A stretch of DNA of 64,000 bases, taken from CAZOOK01 sp964581385 (GTDB lineage Bacteria; Pseudomonadota; Gammaproteobacteria; Nevskiales; Nevskiaceae). The position numbers and the translations under genes are program-made. The stretch covers positions 62,001 to 126,000 of the forward strand of contig CAZOOK010000009.1 of the NCBI GenBank assembly GCA_964581385.1, in the 5' to 3' direction. Shown here piece by piece: positions 62,807 to 64,000 of this stretch; within the stretch, counting starts at the first letter, position 1; every line of letters starts with the position of its first letter. The notes under the pieces are model-generated. The model saw only the letters and a list, made by a program, of their open reading frames with translations. It did no database searches and was not told the origin of the DNA.

Positions 62807-63562
62807 TCAGCAGGAAGTGGCCCAAGTCATCAGCTTCGCAAAATTTTCCAGCGACAATAGATGCGCATATACGGCGCGCAACTCGTTGCGCCGCATCAGC
62901 ATGCGCAATTCGCGCTCGCCGAGCGTTTTCAGCTTTTCCTCATCCACGCGATGCATTCCCTGCAGTCGCATCGGCGCGCCGTTGGTAGGCATCGCCACCG
63001 CGTCGAATGGCATCAGCAATCCGAACGCATCAAGACGGCGCACAAAGCCGCGCGTCTGCACGCGCACGCCTTCGAGGACTTCGATCAACTCCAGCATCGG
63101 CGCCCATGCTGGAGCGGATTCGCCGCGGGCATCGAAGAATGGCTGCACGGACGGCGCCAGCCAGCTTTCTTCGACACAGATCAGTCGCTGTGGATCTTTC
63201 CCATCTGGTTGCGGCAGTTCGGCGACACAGAATGGATGCCGGCGTACGAAGGCCGGCAGGTAGTGATCGGGACGCCAGCGTCCATTCGCATCGATATACA
63301 GATTTTCACCGCTACGCAGACCGAGCACGGCGGCAGGAATATATTCTCCCTGCGCTGTATCGCGCACGAATACGACCGGATAATCGAGCGCAGCGCGTTG
63401 AATCTCCTGCGCGCCCAGGTACACGCTATTGAGACGGGAACACCACACCAGGCCGTAATCCGCGCGCAGGCCCAGGCCCGCGTGTTGTTCGCGATTGAAT
63501 GGAACTACCGAGGAATAGCCCGGTGGCGTGCCCAATCGCAGCGGCGTCATGACCTCGTTCAC
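62807..63562 (-). CDS. SapC family protein
   Basis: A 251-residue soluble protein of the SapC family (named for an S-layer-related gene of Campylobacter). Typical parts are LNSVYLGAQEIQRAALDYPV, then LGLRSGENLYIDANGRWRPD and YLPAFVRRHPF, and the C-terminal LSLENFAKLM. Biochemical function is unknown; in many proteobacteria the gene sits beside TonB receptors and tryptophan halogenase or sulfotransferase genes, suggesting a link with glycan or aromatic uptake. The stop is 13 bp before the sulfotransferase start. Confidence 0.9.
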   Translation of the reverse strand: MNEVMTPLRLGTPPGYSSVVPFNREQHAGLGLRADYGLVWCSRLNSVYLGAQEIQRAALDYPVVFVRDTAQGEYIPAAVLGLRSGENLYIDANGRWRPDHYLPAFVRRHPFCVAELPQPDGKDPQRLICVEESWLAPSVQPFFDARGESAPAWAPMLELIEVLEGVRVQTRGFVRRLDAFGLLMPFDAVAMPTNGAPMRLQGMHRVDEEKLKTLGERELRMLMRRNELRAVYAHLLSLENFAKLMTWATSC

Positions 63563-63734
63563 GGCGTTTTTGGGTCGGTTTTCATGCCGGGATGTTACGA
63601 CGAATCGGACGTTTGGATCGACGTGCGCGGGCTTGGGCCTGGAGCGAGGTTCTGAATGTGTGCATTACGGCGAGGCTCGACACTACGTTGGCATAATGTT
63701 GTGGGCATTGCCTGCCAAAGCCAAGTTACGCGGA

Positions 63735-64000
63735 CTATTTTTCCGGGTCGCCGCCACCCAACAGCTCGACCTCATGCTCCGATAGTACCCGCCAGTCACC
63801 TTTCGCCAGATCCCCAAGCGCCAGCGGCCCGATCGCCACGCGCACCAGCCGGAGCACTTCGAAACCCAGTGCGGCGAGCAGACGGCGGATATGGCGGTTG
63901 CGGCCTTCGTCGAGTATCACTTCGAGCCACGCATTTTTTCCGCCGGCGCGGAGCAGATTGGCGCTGCGTGCCGCGAGTTTTTCTCCGGCATCGGCCACGC
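63735..64000 (-). CDS. RluB/RluE-family 23S rRNA pseudouridine synthase, C-terminal fragment
   Basis: The last 87 or so residues of a pseudouridine synthase whose start lies beyond the window. WLEVILDEGRNRHIRRLLAALG and VLRLVRVAIGPLALGDLAKG are the family's C-terminal RNA-binding and active-site support motif (E/K-GRNRxVRR). It would convert a uridine in 23S rRNA to pseudouridine. Whether it is RluB or RluE cannot be told because the catalytic Asp and any S4 domain are outside the window. Confidence 0.88.
   Translation of the reverse strand, partial: VADAGEKLAARSANLLRAGGKNAWLEVILDEGRNRHIRRLLAALGFEVLRLVRVAIGPLALGDLAKGDWRVLSEHEVELLGGGDPEK

Overview
The window is 64 kb of high-GC, gene-dense bacterial chromosome with no rRNA, tRNA, CRISPR array, insertion sequence or prophage that I can recognise. 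Gene content points to a gammaproteobacterium of the Xanthomonadales / Nevskiales / Steroidobacterales kind. The reasons are gamma-type purB and fumC, a rhodanese-TolC pair, SapC next to a sulfotransferase, a groESL operon carrying both a sigma32-type promoter and a CIRCE element, GloVer-repeat surface proteins, and short palindromic repeats between genes. The taxonomic placement is inference.

Layout. 1-6.3 kb: the start of a LysR regulator divergent from azoR, then pirin and a large acyl-CoA dehydrogenase, then a minus-strand group of stress and detoxification genes (MBL hydrolase, GST, ArsC-like, DUF3429). 6.5-11.4 kb: a tight three-gene minus-strand operon made of a PstS-like periplasmic protein, an outer-membrane barrel and a hybrid histidine kinase with two receiver domains and an HPt domain. 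11.7-14.9 kb: a small helical protein, an NTF2-like protein and groESL. 15.8-19.8 kb: two convergent genes for secreted proteins of 646 and 654 residues, the second an S15/CocE-like lipoprotein hydrolase. 20-31 kb: the most unusual region. A sulfotransferase, a small charged protein, a TolC-type lipoprotein, an 827-residue PqqD/M50-like/HlyD fusion whose M50 catalytic residues look lost, a BNR-repeat secreted protein and a 971-residue GloVer/FN3 protein with a C-terminal sorting-type tail all lie in one direction.

31-41 kb: a secreted alpha/beta hydrolase, a translationally coupled ribA / UbiB-like kinase / pyrD set, an OmpA protein coupled to a thioesterase, and divergent purB and fumC. 41.5-46.8 kb: a DUF4397 lipoprotein and a four-gene MacAB-like ABC exporter operon. 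47-54.4 kb: cysH, an LpxH-like phosphoesterase, rhomboid protease, cytochrome c, a conserved unknown, then a protein-quality cluster (Hsp20, CbpA-like DnaJ, DsbA) followed by DUF2167 and site-2 protease membrane proteins. 54.6-64 kb: a parallel beta-helix secreted protein, amidase, YjbQ, DUF486, DUF1134, rhodanese-TolC, a second sulfotransferase with SapC, and the C-terminal part of an RluB-family pseudouridine synthase cut by the window end.

Most genes are ordinary chromosomal housekeeping. The parts most worth a second look are the putative sulfotransferase-linked export locus (20.7-31 kb), the periplasmic protein / porin / kinase operon, the UbiB-like kinase with a Gly-type nucleotide loop, and a family of REP-like palindromes seen in four intergenic places.
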